NCBI GenBank assembly: GCA_963970005.1
Contig: CAXAMN010008635.1
Location: forward strand, 171,851-235,850
Source: Durusdinium trenchii
Lineage: Eukaryota > Sar > Dinophyceae > Suessiales > Symbiodiniaceae
Direction of reading: 5' to 3'
Length of the DNA: 64,000 nucleotides
This document shows positions 19,933-30,955 of this stretch, piece after piece (the stretch's first letter is position 1; each line of letters starts with the position of its first letter). A program made the translations under genes and the position numbers. Below the pieces are notes generated by a model that did not search any database, was not told where the DNA came from, and worked only from the letters and a program-made list of their open reading frames with translations.

Positions 19933-21290
19933 TCATTGCCTTGGCCAAAAATGGATAAGATCCCATGTAGAGCTGAAGCAAGTCCTGCGCACCTTGTACC
20001 GAAGCACTCTTCTTGCCCTAGCCTGTTGAAAGTCCAGCCATACCTCGAGACTTCACAGGTATGCCCCCCAAACTGAAGGCATGCAGGTATGTGATGGTAT
20101 GTGATGGTATGTGGCTGCTGTGTGGTTTCATTTAGCACCACATTCAAAGCTCGCCACATTCTTGATTGCAAAATCAAGCCAGACCTGTCCGGGTCTTCAC
20201 CAGGGGTGAAGCTGCTTTTGCACAAAAGTTGAGTACACCTGGTACACTAGACTAGTGCACACATGAAGGCATCAATTGTGGTAACTTCACGACTTCAAGG
20301 CTCAGAATTGTATGTTTTGTCTTCCAGCCGAAGCATCCGTATGTGGCTTTCCAGAAACACGTTGAAGACCCACCCAAGTGCTTTGAAGCAATAGTGGTTC
20401 TGGCTTAGGTAGCTGCACTCAGCACAGAGATCAAGATGTTCATGATCAGCACAGGAAACATGATGCCGCAGAGCAAAATGAAAACACCACGAACCTCGGA
20501 AGCTAATCTGATCCATTCAGAAAGCAAAAAGCTCTGTCCTCTGAGCCAAACACCACTGTAGCGTTCTTTGTGAGCTCAGGATCCTGCTGTGCGAACCAGG
20601 GCAGAATGAACTGAAAAAAGTAAAACAATCGTGCCATGTTAATTGTAGACGTTCAAGCCTCATAGGTGAGCATAGTTCCACCCTCATTGTCAATTACCTC
20701 AAGCAGGAGATGCTAATTTCGAGCCTAGCCGCACCAATCTAAGCTGGCCTGATGCCAAGTACCTCAGGTTTCAAGAGATGCATTGAAAGTTCCAAGCTTG
20801 CCATGTCACTTGTCTGTCACTTGAATCTTCTCAAGTGCGAGCCTTCTTGACCTTCAAGTTCATCCACTTCGAAATCACCCAAAATGGCAAAGCGCCATGC
20901 AATGATGACTGCCTGGCCACTTATATAACCCAACAGGTAGCTTGTCCTAGGTCCTAAGAATTCTCTGAAAAGCTGATAAGGTGGAAACCTTCCAGCCATT
21001 CTGCCATTCCTCCACATCCAGTGTCCAGTATGCTTGCCACATGATGAAGGCCTCGAGAGAACTCAGGATCTGATGGCAACAAAGCACTTCGGATTCCTAC
21101 ACTAGTCGGAGGGCTGAGACAACATGAAACAAGGCCGCTGTTCACATCCATCAAGCCTATTTCAAGGTATTTGGTGGCCTGGGTGGCCTGTTCATCTAGT
21201 TAAAACTCGAGACATCAAACACTATGGCTTGGGCAAAGTAGATCACTGCTATGCAAAACCTCAGCCAGCATGTTGAAAGAAATAGAGCCA
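19933..21290 (-). CDS. Ion-channel-like membrane protein (3' exons)
   Basis: Four pieces read in order on the minus strand. (1) 21290-21196: a transmembrane stretch with LLVALFLSTCWLRFCIAVIY. (2) About 21060-20830: SYLLGYISGQAVIIAWRFAI then LGDFEVDELEG, placed like a pore loop. (3) 20505-20424: GVFILLCGIMFPVLIMNILI then SVLSAA, close to the S6 helix of cation channels (I-x-x-NILI-x-x-L). (4) After a CAACAG acceptor, 20022-19933: ARARRVLRYKVRRTCFSSTW then a TGA, resembling the basic segment after S6. Together these suggest a six-helix cation channel, a class much expanded in dinoflagellates. Selectivity cannot be told. The pieces need linking exons, and membrane exons at 22.7-24.05 kb may be its upstream part. 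Confidence 0.45.
20087..20115 (+). repeat. (GGTATGTGAT)3 short tandem repeat
   Basis: Three decamer copies, the last truncated to GGTATGTGG. Confidence 0.7.
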
Positions 21291-21829
21291 CCAACAAGCC
21301 ATCACATCTTTGACGACCATGCGCAACGCTGTCTGCATTGAATCACTTCGTTGGCAGATTCTAGGTCTTCGAACCTTCCTAAACCTGTTGCACTGTGCTC
21401 GAAACTTTGTCAAGCCAGCTTTTAAACCACCAAATAATTATTGAAATATGCAGTGAGCATATTGTCTCCATGTTGGAAACCTGATCAATCGTTTAAAGGA
21501 ATGCAAAGGATCTCATGTTCTTGTTTGCCGCCAGCCCACTTCCAAATCGCAAGGACGATATTTGTATGTATAGTATAGCATTTTTAATGTTCCTTTTCGG
21601 ACAGGATAGACATGGAGCCAAGCATGCAGCACTGCCTCATTTCTTCATGGGTTCCGACAGCTCACTCAAAGCTCCAGAAGCACTGAGAATCTTTTTGCTC
21701 ACCTGAGAAAGTTTCTGGCGACTTCTGAGTTGGCATCCTAGAACTGATTTTGAAAAGTAGTCCTCTACTGTGGGCCCCCTTCCCACTGCATCGCCAGAGA
21801 TTAAAAACAAAACAAATCACTTGTGACTA

Positions 21830-21965
21830 CTAGCTATTTGTACAAAAACTGAGCTTGTGTCTGCTGCTCTGAGCGGACACAGGCCAAGTTACAGGAACCT
21901 TTGCGTTTGCAGCAGCTTCTTCGTACTTGCTGCCAATGACATCGAAGTAAAACTCAGCCGCATTC
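21830..21965 (-). CDS. Clear exon ending in stop, unrecognised
   Basis: A pyrimidine-rich acceptor (TTGTTTTTGTCTCAG) is followed by NAAEFYFDVIGSKYEEAAAN, AKVPVTWPVSAQSSRHKLSF, CTNS and TAG. Codon texture and acceptor are among the best in the window. It could be the last exon of a gene whose membrane exons lie at 22.7-24.2 kb, or an internal exon of the channel-like gene if it is spliced before the stop. No family recognised. Confidence 0.5.
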
Positions 21966-22713
21966 CTGAGACAAAAACAACTCGGCAATTGCCAAAAGCC
22001 AAACGAGAACTCAGCAAGTTTTGGAAAAGGACTCTCTTGGGATCTATCTGGCATTTCAAGATTTCAAGAACGGCCAATGCTGGAGCTAAGTGACACGGCC
22101 TGACATCTGGTTTCGTTTACATGGCTTAAAGTCGATGAGACAAGAAAGACACTGACATGAAGGCTGCGGGGGCAATGCTCTTAGACCTCTTAGAACCTTT
22201 GTTGCCATGTCTCTTTATGGTAGACAGCCCAATTGTGCATACAAACATAAAGTGCGCCAACTGCGAGTGCCACAGGACCACAGCAACGCACATCGTACCA
22301 GCTGAGAACACCAAATGTACAAGCCTGGCACCGGGATTGTGGAATACTACCAACTAAAAGACAACAGGCCTACCAGATGAGAGCTTGAACCTAGAGTGAC
22401 CATCGAAACCTTGACCTTAGCATCGAAACCTTACGTAGAGCTTAAATTCTATCCATTTCTCTTACATGATGGACTGGATGGTTGCAAAAATATCTACAGA
22501 GTAGTCAACTGGATCGATTCTGACTAGAAAACAGTCTGCATAGACAAATTAAGCGTGGCAGGAAGACAAGTACACAAGCTGCACCAGAAGCTTTGGCCAG
22601 CTTTTGAGAAGTTTCTGCAAGAAAGGTCCCACTGGCTTCATGACCTCATGACAGCACCAAATGCATCGAAAAAGTACCGTGATGCAAATCAAATGGTATA
22701 GCTCATCTGTCGC

Positions 22714-24250
22714 TCATATGATGTCGTGATGCATCGGATACGGAACTGCACGAGGTGGGCATGGGCCCACAAATGTGTCCGACACTCTGAGGTACCACGC
22801 AAGTATACGATCCCAAAGGGTCTGGTAAGCATGCCGTTCAATGTAGGAGCCCAAGGCGACGAAGATCCAAATGTAGTAGAGAACAAGCCACCAAAGATAG
22901 AACCGCACCAGGGTTCCGCACAGCAAATCTTGAAAGGATACATTCAGACAACTTTCAGCATCACCGTCGCACACAAGGAAATGCTTCGCTCCCATGGAAG
23001 ACTCTGACATAGGTGCCGCATACCAGCGAAGTCCATAGGACAAAAGCAGAGGAGAAACATGTACCACAACGGATGTCATGTGGGCCTGTCAGGCAAAATG
23101 GCTAGGGCCAGGAGCCCCTAGTAGCGTCTTGCTCCTAGTAGTAAGGCCAGGAGCCCCTAGTAGCGTCCTTGCTCCTAATGGCGATGCCAGGAGCCCCTAG
23201 AAGCGTGTTGCTGGCTGAACTGAAAAATTTGCATCTGATAGCTGCCAGGAAACATAGGAATGAAAAATCATTGCATGGTTGAAGGCCAGCACGCTCCATG
23301 CCAACGGGCCATTTGCACACATGAATACAGTGCCTGAAGGGTAGGTGCTTAAAAGCATAGGATCTAAAGAACCTTTGAGTTGAGGCAAGTTGCGGAAAAC
23401 TGCTGGAGATGTTGGCATCACCTCGGAGACTTCAGTGATTTGGCTTAAGCATGTTTTGTTGAATCAAGTCTAGAGTCTAGACGAATCTTCAGGCTCAATA
23501 CGCAATTTCAATTATATAAATTCTAAGTCTTCGGCCCAGCAGTAGAAAATACAAAGGAAATTCGCCCAGTAGCAGAAATCCCAACTTAGCTGATGCAAAA
23601 GGGATGTTGTGGACCGGAGCCTTTTGATCCCGAAACTGCTTCTTGTGGCCTCTGTAAAAGCTTTTGTGTTGTCGACTCATGGCGCACACACACAGCTTTG
23701 CCAATAGCGATGGCCTCCAACCTAATAGCGTCCAACCTAGAAGCAATGGCCTCCAACACCAACTATTCTCGGCATCCCGTCATCTGGCATTTCTTTGAAA
23801 TAATCGAGACGCCCCAGGTTCAGCCAGGATGCAGAAGGAAATGCTGCTTTTTCCGATAAAACTTCACCAAACGTACTATGATCAGCGTAAGAACCTTCGG
23901 CGTGAAGTAGAGGTAGTAAAGGTTTGGGAAAGCGCCCAGTATGTAGGCACTGAGAATCATATTTGTAACTCCGATCATAAACCACTGCCTGAGAGCAACA
24001 ACAGCACATCTCATGGCTTTGCAATGAAGTTGGAGAGCTTGACCCAAAATTCAGTGTGCCCAAGTGTATTCGCGTTCTTTTGGTTTGTCCAAAACTATCT
24101 GCTGATCCATTGTGTACTGCTTGTGGATGCAATATGGAAACTCTCGGGCCAAGGCACTTGTCCACCTCAACAGCCTTTGTAGCCAATGCTTGCTGACGGT
24201 CAGACCGTTCCTGTAGGTCACCCAACTGTGCAAAGGCCGCAACCACCTGA
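22714..24250 (-). CDS. Candidate exons of a polytopic membrane protein
   Basis: Three stretches look coding on the minus strand. About 24237-24140 follows a CATTCAG acceptor and reads VVAAFAQLGDLQERSDRQQA, a soluble helix. 24010-23835 holds hydrophobic text with MIGVTNMILSAYILGAFPNL and a second segment, LTLIIVRLVKFY. 22940-22760 holds LVRFYLWWLVLYYIWIFVAL and GSYIERHAYQTLWDRILAW. The last two are probable membrane helices. Hydrophobic text can also arise as the complement of Lys/Glu-rich text, and a plus-strand frame at 22726-23007 is an alternative. If right, these precede the exons at 21.8 or 21.3-19.9 kb in one gene. Confidence 0.35.
23105..23215 (+). repeat. Three tandem copies of a palindrome-bearing unit
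   Basis: GCCAGGAGCCCCTAGTAGCG, then TCTTGCTCCTAGTAGTAAG, repeats three times at 45-50 base spacing with drift. Each unit has GGAGC and GCTCC arms that could pair. Confidence 0.7.
23698..23762 (-). repeat. TTGGAGGCCATTGCT repeat family, inverted
   Basis: Read on the minus strand: GTTGGAGGCCATTGCTTC, TAGGTTGGACGCTATTAG and GTTGGAGGCCATCGCTATTG. The family is shared with 14970-15022. Confidence 0.5.
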
Positions 24251-24598
24251 ATGCCCGTGCCAAAGTTGTTTTTGGATAGCTCAAGGCATCAAAACCTGTT
24301 GATCCAACATGCCCTTTGTTCTAGACGCACCTTTGACTGACGGCTCACAGCGGCCCAAACCTTGGCACCAAATTCCAAGAGTGTGCAGGCTTTTGGACGG
24401 CTTGGTGCAGACAAGTCTCTACAGTTCCGGGCAGCAAAACCAGCACAAGCCTGAAAACACAGTTCATCCAATCAAGTAACATTTAATACTAATTCGGTAA
24501 CATCAAAAAAATACAATTAAACCATTCTAACCAGAATCTATATTCCGTCCCTGGGTCCCCGTGCAAGGTTTCTCCAGCTGTAGCCACATAGATTTCGT

Positions 24599-24640
24599 GG
24601 AGGGGGAGGGGGTTGGGGGTAGCATCCACCGTTGGTGGGG
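24599..24640 (+). other. G-rich, quadruplex-capable tract
   Basis: GGAGGGGGAGGGGGTTGGGGG is followed 20 bases later by GGTGGGG, so four runs of four or more G lie within about 40 bases. A similar tract, GGGAGGGGGGTTGGGGGGAG, is at 27784-27803. Confidence 0.55.
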
Positions 24641-25129
24641 TTTTGCAAGAGTGAAAGCCTTGTCCTGTCAGGTTTATAATCGCTTTGTGGGGGTCAAAGT
24701 TCACAATCGCTTTGTCAGTAGCCGCAGCAACCTGGCACCCTCATTTGCGAGGTTTGGGTATCCACCCTTGCAGATTTTGCAAGAGTTTGTGTCTACGTCA
24801 GCCTGAGTCAGCTTTGGAAGAGTGGAGGTCTTAGTCAAGTACCTGTAAAGAAGAGAACGGAATAGGTTGTAGCGGCACCACCGGTAGCAGCAACTTTAAC
24901 CGTAATACTTCTAGTTGCAACACTAGCGACAGTGGTGGGCAATAGTGCACTCGGGCTTTGCAAACTTGGGAAAATCAGCTGTTCCCCAGACAGCTTACTG
25001 TTGGGGAGTTTACTGCTGGGGTCCTCCCTTAAAATTATCCCAGCAAGAGACCCCAATCAGTGTGTGTGAGTCTGTGTGAGCTCTAGATGTGAAGCAGCAG
25101 AAAGTCTAGAGATCTAGACGCATTGGGGT

Positions 25130-25390
25130 CCAGAGAGGTGATGAAGGTGGAGATCGTGGTGATGGTGGCGGTGAGTGTGATTGTGAGTGAGGGAGTGAAA
25201 GTGAAAGAGTGAGAGAGCGAGAGTGAGAGAGTGAGAGTGACAAAGTAAGAGTGAGAGAGTAAAAGTGAGAGTGAGAGCAAGTGTGAGTGTGAATGTGAGT
25301 GTGGGTGAGAGCGTGGGTGAGAGCGTGGGTGAGAGCGTGGGTGAACGTGGGTGAGAATGAGTCGAGAGTGAGAGTGGGTGAGAGCGTGAG
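25130..25390 (+). repeat. (GTGAGAGT)n minisatellite
   Basis: GTGAGAGTGAGAG units pass into GTGAGAGCGTGG units of 14 bases (25306-25345) and back. Reverse frames give Ser/Leu/His-rich text and are not taken as genes. Confidence 0.85.
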
Positions 25391-25392
25391 AG

Positions 25393-25880
25393 TGAGAATC
25401 TGCCACGAAATCTGCACTCTGAGGTTCACAAAGCGCTGCGCCTGCCTTGAAATCTGAAATCTGCACTTCAAGGTTCACAAAGCGCTGGGCCTGCCACGAA
25501 ATGTGCACTTTGAGGCTCACAAATTGCTGCACGTCGCGAAATCTGCACTTCGAGGCTCACAAAGTGCTGCGCCTGCCACGAAATCTACAAAGCGCTGTGC
25601 CTGCCACGAAATGTGCACTTTGAGGGACACAAAGCGCTGCCACGAAATCTGCAAACGAGCCACATGTCCAAAAGTCACGATTCACTGCGCCTGTCACGAA
25701 ATCAGAGCGCCTCGAAGATCACCACCATGTCCAAAGCGCTGCACCTGCCATGAAATCTGCATTTCGAAGCTCCGATCCCTTGCGCCTGTCGCGACAAGTC
25801 GGCCTTGCACCACCGAAACTCGAGGTTTCCCTTGCACCTGCCACGAAAAGTACGCAACCACCATGTCCGAAAATGCACGC
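25393..25880 (+). repeat. Tandem array, unit of about 40-45 bases
   Basis: About ten degenerate units built from CCTGCCACGAAATCTGCACT followed by TCGAGGCTCACAAAGCGCTG. Regular at 25393-25640, decayed after. Phrases of the same family occur at 6.4-6.64 kb. Confidence 0.8.
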
Positions 25881-25924
25881 GGCGCCACAACGAGAGATCA
25901 TGCAGAGATTATGAAGGCGGCCCA

Positions 25925-26800
25925 TGACTGGGTTCAACATGTCTACAGCAAGTTTCCAGGACTCCCAGCGCTGTTATTGCCCTGTCCCTCGCCCAGCCAA
26001 GTCCGGTCACAAGTGTCCCATTCTGCCCCAGGCCGGCATCCTTGCACACCACTTCCAACCGAGCCAACACCCTCAGGTCCCCCACAGGCTACGGGCTCTG
26101 GTGGACGCAGCCAACTATGCCTCCATCTGGCGCCAGCCACATCTCCGCCCGAGCCTTGAAGCACGCTGCCTTGCCTGTAAAGCACTTGCCTGTTGACGAT
26201 CTGCAAGATCACATGATGACCCACCACCACATTGGTCAAGCTGTCCTCCTGTCCACTTATGAACAGGTGGTGAGCCCTGAAGAGCTGGGATGCTGCCGAT
26301 GGTGTCAGAGCGGCGCCCTGTCGCCCTCAACCTGTGTCCTATGTCTGCGCTCGACAACGGAATGGAAGAGACGGACTGGATGCAGTGGGCGGCCTCTTGG
26401 CCCAACCCCCTTTGAAGAGGGCCAAGCCGGAGGAGGACCCTGAGGAGTCGTCAGGACTTCGACAGAAGGGCAAGGGCGAGGGCAAAGGAAGAGGCAAAAA
26501 CAGTGACTCCGAGCAGCATCAATCCCAGACCCAGCAACTGTGGGGCAGCTCCTGTCTCCCTCACACTGAGGCACGAGTCACAATTGCAGGCGCTGGCCAG
26601 CACACTCTTTTGGCCAGCAGACCCTGAGCTGTATGGAGCGATGGGGGACAGCGCTGCTGCTTTTGGCGCTGAGCTGCAGCAACGCGGAGTGAGGGCGCCG
26701 GAGAGTGTGCATGCTATAGAGGAGCCTGATGACACCGCACAGGACTTGCAGAATTTCTGGCCCAGCTCAATGCCAGCTGGCCGGAATAGAAAGTTTTGAA
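25925..26800 (+). pseudogene. Decayed LINE-like retroelement fragment (plus strand)
   Basis: Broken plus-strand frames in this order: a Cys/His part with HLPVDDLQDHMMTHHH and CCRWCQSGALSPSTCVLC, a basic Gly/Lys part with LRQKGKGEGKGRGKNSD, then VSLTLRHESQLQALAST. The same order (zinc-finger-like, basic, L-x-RHExQL) is seen on the minus strand at 51.3-49.9 kb, so both probably derive from one family of dinoflagellate LINE-like proteins. No reverse-transcriptase motif remains. It ends against the GTCCTCCTCTT minisatellite. Confidence 0.45.
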
Positions 26801-26854
26801 GTTGATGATGCTCCAATGAAGGAGCGGGCCCGGCCGAAAGGCCTTTGGCCGCGC

Positions 26855-27165
26855 TCCTCTTGTCCTCCCCTTTTCGGCTCTTGTCCTCCTCGTCACCCTC
26901 TCATCCTCCTCTTGTCCTCCTCTTGTCCTTCTCTTGCCCTCCTCTTGTCCTCCTCTTGTCCTCCTTTTGTCCTTCTCTTGCCCTCCTCTTGTCCTCCTCT
27001 TAGGTCCTTCCCTTTGTCCTAGTCTTGCCCTTCTCTTGGCCTGCTCTTGTCCTCCTCTTGTCCTCGTCATGTCTTGCTCTTGTCCTCCTCTTGTCCTCGT
27101 CTTGTCCTCTTCTTGTCCTCTGCTTGTCCTCCAGCTGTCCTCCTGCTGCTGCCGTCCTCTGGCTG
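26855..27165 (+). repeat. (CTCTTGTCCTCC)n minisatellite
   Basis: More than twenty 11-12 base units with drift between TGTCCTCCTCT and TGCCCTCCTCT. A minus-strand frame over it (27262-26714) reads GGQEEDKRRTRGGQEE-type repeats, because the 12-base unit keeps frame; long frames also run on the plus strand. I treat it as DNA repeat. Confidence 0.85.
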
Positions 27166-27219
27166 CACTGGCGAACCCTGTGTCCTTCTCTGGTCCCCCT
27201 GGTGGCCTCCTCCTGCGTC

Positions 27220-28600
27220 TAGTGGCCACGTTTGCAAACCCTGTCTGTCCTCTTGGTGCCACGATTGCAAACTCTGTGTCGTCCTCTTGTCCTTTGTCCA
27301 GGTCTGCCTGTCCTGCTTGTCCACGTTGTCGGCCCCTTTATCACCGCCTTGTCCCGGCGTTGTCCCCTGCTTGGCCACGCCGCTTTTTCTTTCTCCACCG
27401 CCTTGTCTGGGTATGTTTTCGTGTGGCTATGAATTCCAGTGATACTGCGTTTCAAAAGTGATATCACCCTCGGATTTTCTCATGACATATATATATATAC
27501 GATATCAGATATCCCATCGGTTTTGCACATGTGACACGGGCATCAGTGACTAGTGTGTTCAAACATTTTGTGTTAGGTGCAGTCCCCAAACAGCTAGAGG
27601 CTATGGAAAAGTATACTTGCAGGCGTTTCCACCAGCATTGGAATTCACGGAGTTGACGCCGACACCAAAAAATGCTGACACTGTTTGGGGTCTATGCTGG
27701 TATAATGTTTAGTGCAATTTTAAAAAATATCAGAGTTGCTTTCAAACAACATGATATTATGATTTGTTTGCAGAAAGTGGTGCGGGAGGGGGGTTGGGGG
27801 GAGGCGCAGCGCCTCCCCGTATGAACATACAACCTACGGCCAACTGCAACAGCACTATGGCCAACTGCAACGGGCTGTCGGGGTTTGCAAGGGTGTATTG
27901 TTGGAAGAAACAAATTTGTGGCAGGGTTCTGATGCGATTCTGGTTGCAGCGCAACTAGTTTAGGAAGCACCTTTTACTGATTCGAGTACTTTGCTCATGC
28001 TTTCGTCGGGCACGGCCTTGCCTTGCAAGGATAATGAGGAGACAGGTAACTTGGACTCGGTGCTGAAATTCAAGGTTAGGGAAGAGGACAAGTAGAGCCC
28101 TTCAGGGCAAGAGTTCGCTGTCAAACAAAAGAGTGTATACACTGTGTATATAGGGAATCATCTGTGTCGAACAACTTTTCGCCACCTTGTTTGTGAGAAT
28201 TCAAGACTGGAGGAAAGGACAGAGGAGAGGACTAGTGGAGATTACATATTGTGTAATTGGTTAGTTGTTTTTTTCTTACAGTAACTCGTTTGGTAACCAT
28301 ATATTATGTTCTTGTTGATTGGGATGCCTTCTGCAAAATGCTGCAAGATGCAACAGGTGGTGGCCTCCCAATTTCTCGCCCAAGATGATGATGCAAAGCA
28401 GAGTGGTCAGCTGAGTCATCCATTCCGATTCCGCTGTGCTTGATTCTTGTCAAGAATTGTAACTGCCATTGGCCACTGGTGTTCAAGCTTGAAGAGGTTC
28501 AGTCTGTGTTGGTCTGGCTTTTCCACGTCTGAGCCAATCTTCCAGGGCCGAAAATGCAACAAACAGCCGAAATAGACCGGTATCTGGACAAAAAGAGGTG
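27220..28600. other. No gene seen; TA tract and G-rich tract
   Basis: (TA)n lies at 27488-27500. A G-rich run lies at 27784-27803, followed by the inverted GAGGCGCAGCGCCTC (27800-27814). Two GGCCAACTGCAACRGC copies follow at about 27838-27872. No coding text. Confidence 0.45.
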
Positions 28601-28631
28601 GTCTTGGGCCTCTTTAATAAGTCCGCGGGTC

Positions 28632-30955
28632 TTATTTCAAGTCCACCTTCTGTGTTTCTGCTCGCTTCTGTCTTTCAAAGCCTCTTTCAGGTCCAGACGG
28701 CAAAGACTTGGCCAATGCTGAGACGATGGGTGTGACGATCATATTCACCTCTGAGTAGGCAAGCCTCCTGAGTAAAGGGGAGGACAAAGGTCGGAGAGAA
28801 TAAGGCTTGCCAGGCAGGCTTGCAAGGCTTGCATGAGGCGTGATGACTTTCTCCACAAGACGCATCAAGTGCTGGGCTCACTACAGCATGTCGCAGCAGC
28901 ACATCAAGCGCAAGGAGCTGACAACGATGATGAACGCTCGCATCCACAGGTTGTCGATCTTAGATCATGAATCTTCTGCTCCACGGAGTTTGGCGGTTCA
29001 CATGCAACAACATGATGCAAAAGATTCTTGAGTTCTCCACTACACCACGATCTGAACAGGTCACCTGTCCTTTGCTCAGGAAAACCTCAAGAATGAACCA
29101 AAATCAAACGGCACTAGATAAAGTGTGAGGAAAGGCACTCCTCTGAGTTCAAGGCCGAAAACAGCACCAGTGTGGCCAAATGGAGCAGAATCTTGGATGT
29201 GACTAATGGTTGATTGATGTTTCTTGAGTCTTTGTTCTGAGTTTGCATTTGACCAGAATCAATGCTAGTCCGAGACCGACACCTCAAGGTACATATCCCA
29301 AGCCTTCCGTATTTCATTGCCAATGACCTGCGACTGCAATGGTTTACGGAGAATCTAGCACTCGTGGCTTGCAAATGCACCTCTCCCAGTCTCATTAGAA
29401 TGGTGAGCACCACCAGGGGCAGCCCCAGCCCAGCCTTGATCAAAGCAGCGCCCTCTTCGACTCTACTTGATTTTGGTCCCATCACCATTCCAGATTCTTC
29501 AGAATGCTCTGGCTCGGGCAAATATTGTCAAGCTGCCACACCACTCCGGTGCCTGAAAGCCACTGATTGTCGTGTCATGAGTCCTGAGAATTTGATGAGG
29601 TGTCACTCTCGAACCTCGTCTCGGAGAGTTGAGATGCAAAGCAAGGCTAATAGCGAAGTGAGTGCCTGTTCAACGAAGCGAGGTTCAGTCTGTGAGTCCG
29701 AAATGGAATTAACTTCGAGCCGACAAGTGACGAGCCTGAATAGCCAAATCGAAGAGCTGAGTGTACTTGACTGTAGTCCAATTAAAGGACCTCTGTCACA
29801 GTTGATGCAGAGGGTGACACGCATCCTTCAAATAGTTTCCAAACCTCAAGAGTAATGGGGGTGCACAGGTACTGTATTGGGGCTTTCGCAGGCATGGATA
29901 TGATATGAAACTAAAAGCAAAAGCACAGTAAATCTGTAAAGCTGATGCCTCTATTAAGAATCCTGCACAATTGCCTCACACTCCCGCAAGCGAAAGATCT
30001 CCTCAAAAAAGGGAAAAGTAAACAAGCAGGGAACACGTTACACTGATCCTCAATAGTGTTGAGCACGCACAAAGTGCCACACCGATGTTTTCCATGTTGC
30101 ATACGATCAAAACACAAGTCTCGCCGGTCCTGATTTGGGCATGTTGCAACAGCCAACAAGACCTGCAACAAGACTTCCGCATAGAATGATGAAGAGCTTA
30201 AGAGAAGGCTCTTCACAATGTTGCGGAAGTCTTCCCAGTGGTCAGCGAGAGGTGCGGTGTCCACGAGTCCGACCTTCTCACTTCTGTGGAGATTCGGGAC
30301 AAGGCATGCCTTGCTCAAAATCGTCACTCATGCTGCAGGCAGAAATGTTTAACGTCTATATAATGTGTAATACAATATACATGTGATATGAATGAGTGGA
30401 AATCTTGCCAAGCTGCAAAGAAATTCACAGGGAGGAAAACTCCTTGGAAGAAGTCATACGATCAACTGTTCCAGGATAGGATAGTCGAAGTTTCTGATGC
30501 ACCAAAGTGTAATGCTGCTCCAAAGTGCTCTCAACTTCAACTATCTTCTCAAAAAGCCTCCTCCAGGATTTTTCCTGCGCTACGCCAAGCTTTCAGTCAA
30601 CTGGACTAGACTTTAGGCCTAACAGTCAGTTTTGGGATCATCGCTCTGCCCAAACATGATTGCCATCCTACGGTCTGGCTGGATCTGCCCAGGCGAACCT
30701 TGCGCTACAAATCGCACCTTCGCTGGCTGCGGAGCAAGACGTGCAACAAAAGATGGTATGTCTTCCTGCAAGAACTCTGCAACGATCAAACTCTGCAACA
30801 TCTACAAAAAACAACCGAAAGTTGACTAGTGCAAGGAAGCAAGGGTTGAAAAAATGCGCCTCTGTCGCCTTGCCATTGCTCTTCCAGTGCGACTCCACAT
30901 CTTCTTTCGAAGGGCCCTCTGTGAAGTTGATGACGTATTGAGCCTCGAGGTAAGA
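28632..30955 (-). CDS. Multi-exon gene, unrecognised (best gene model in window)
   Basis: Six exon-like pieces lie in order on the minus strand. About 30953-30845: EAQYVINFTEGPSKEDVESH then WKSNGKATEAHFFNP. 30801-30619, after TTTTTTGTAG: MLQSLIVAEFLQEDIPSFVA, RLAPQPAKVRFVAQGSPGQI, then QPDRRMAIMFGQSDDPKTDC. 30589-30425: RLFEKIVEVESTLEQHYTLV then HQKLRLSYPGTVDRMTSS. 30291 to about 30020, after CTCCACAG: SEKVGLVDTAPLADHWEDFR, NIVKSLLLSSSSFYAEVLLQ and a Cys-rich part. 29327-29283, between AG and GT: VIGNEIRKAWDMYLE. 28868-28632: MRLVEKVITPHASLASLPGK to ERQKRAETQKVDLK and a TAA. Most of these are open only in this reading, with mixed hydrophobic and charged text. I recognise no domain. Some pieces probably splice before the stop shown by the open frame. 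The piece at 28868 starts with an in-frame ATG and could instead be a separate small gene. Confidence 0.55.

Noticed and set aside
26714..27262. 182-codon minus frame with RGGQEEDK repeats
   Set aside because: The 12-base DNA repeat keeps frame by its length; plus-strand frames over the same DNA are just as long.
29262..29855. 197-codon plus-strand frame, the longest locally
   Set aside because: Ser/Thr-rich without recognisable pattern and opposite to the multi-exon minus gene, which has a small AG...GT exon inside it. Not fully excluded.
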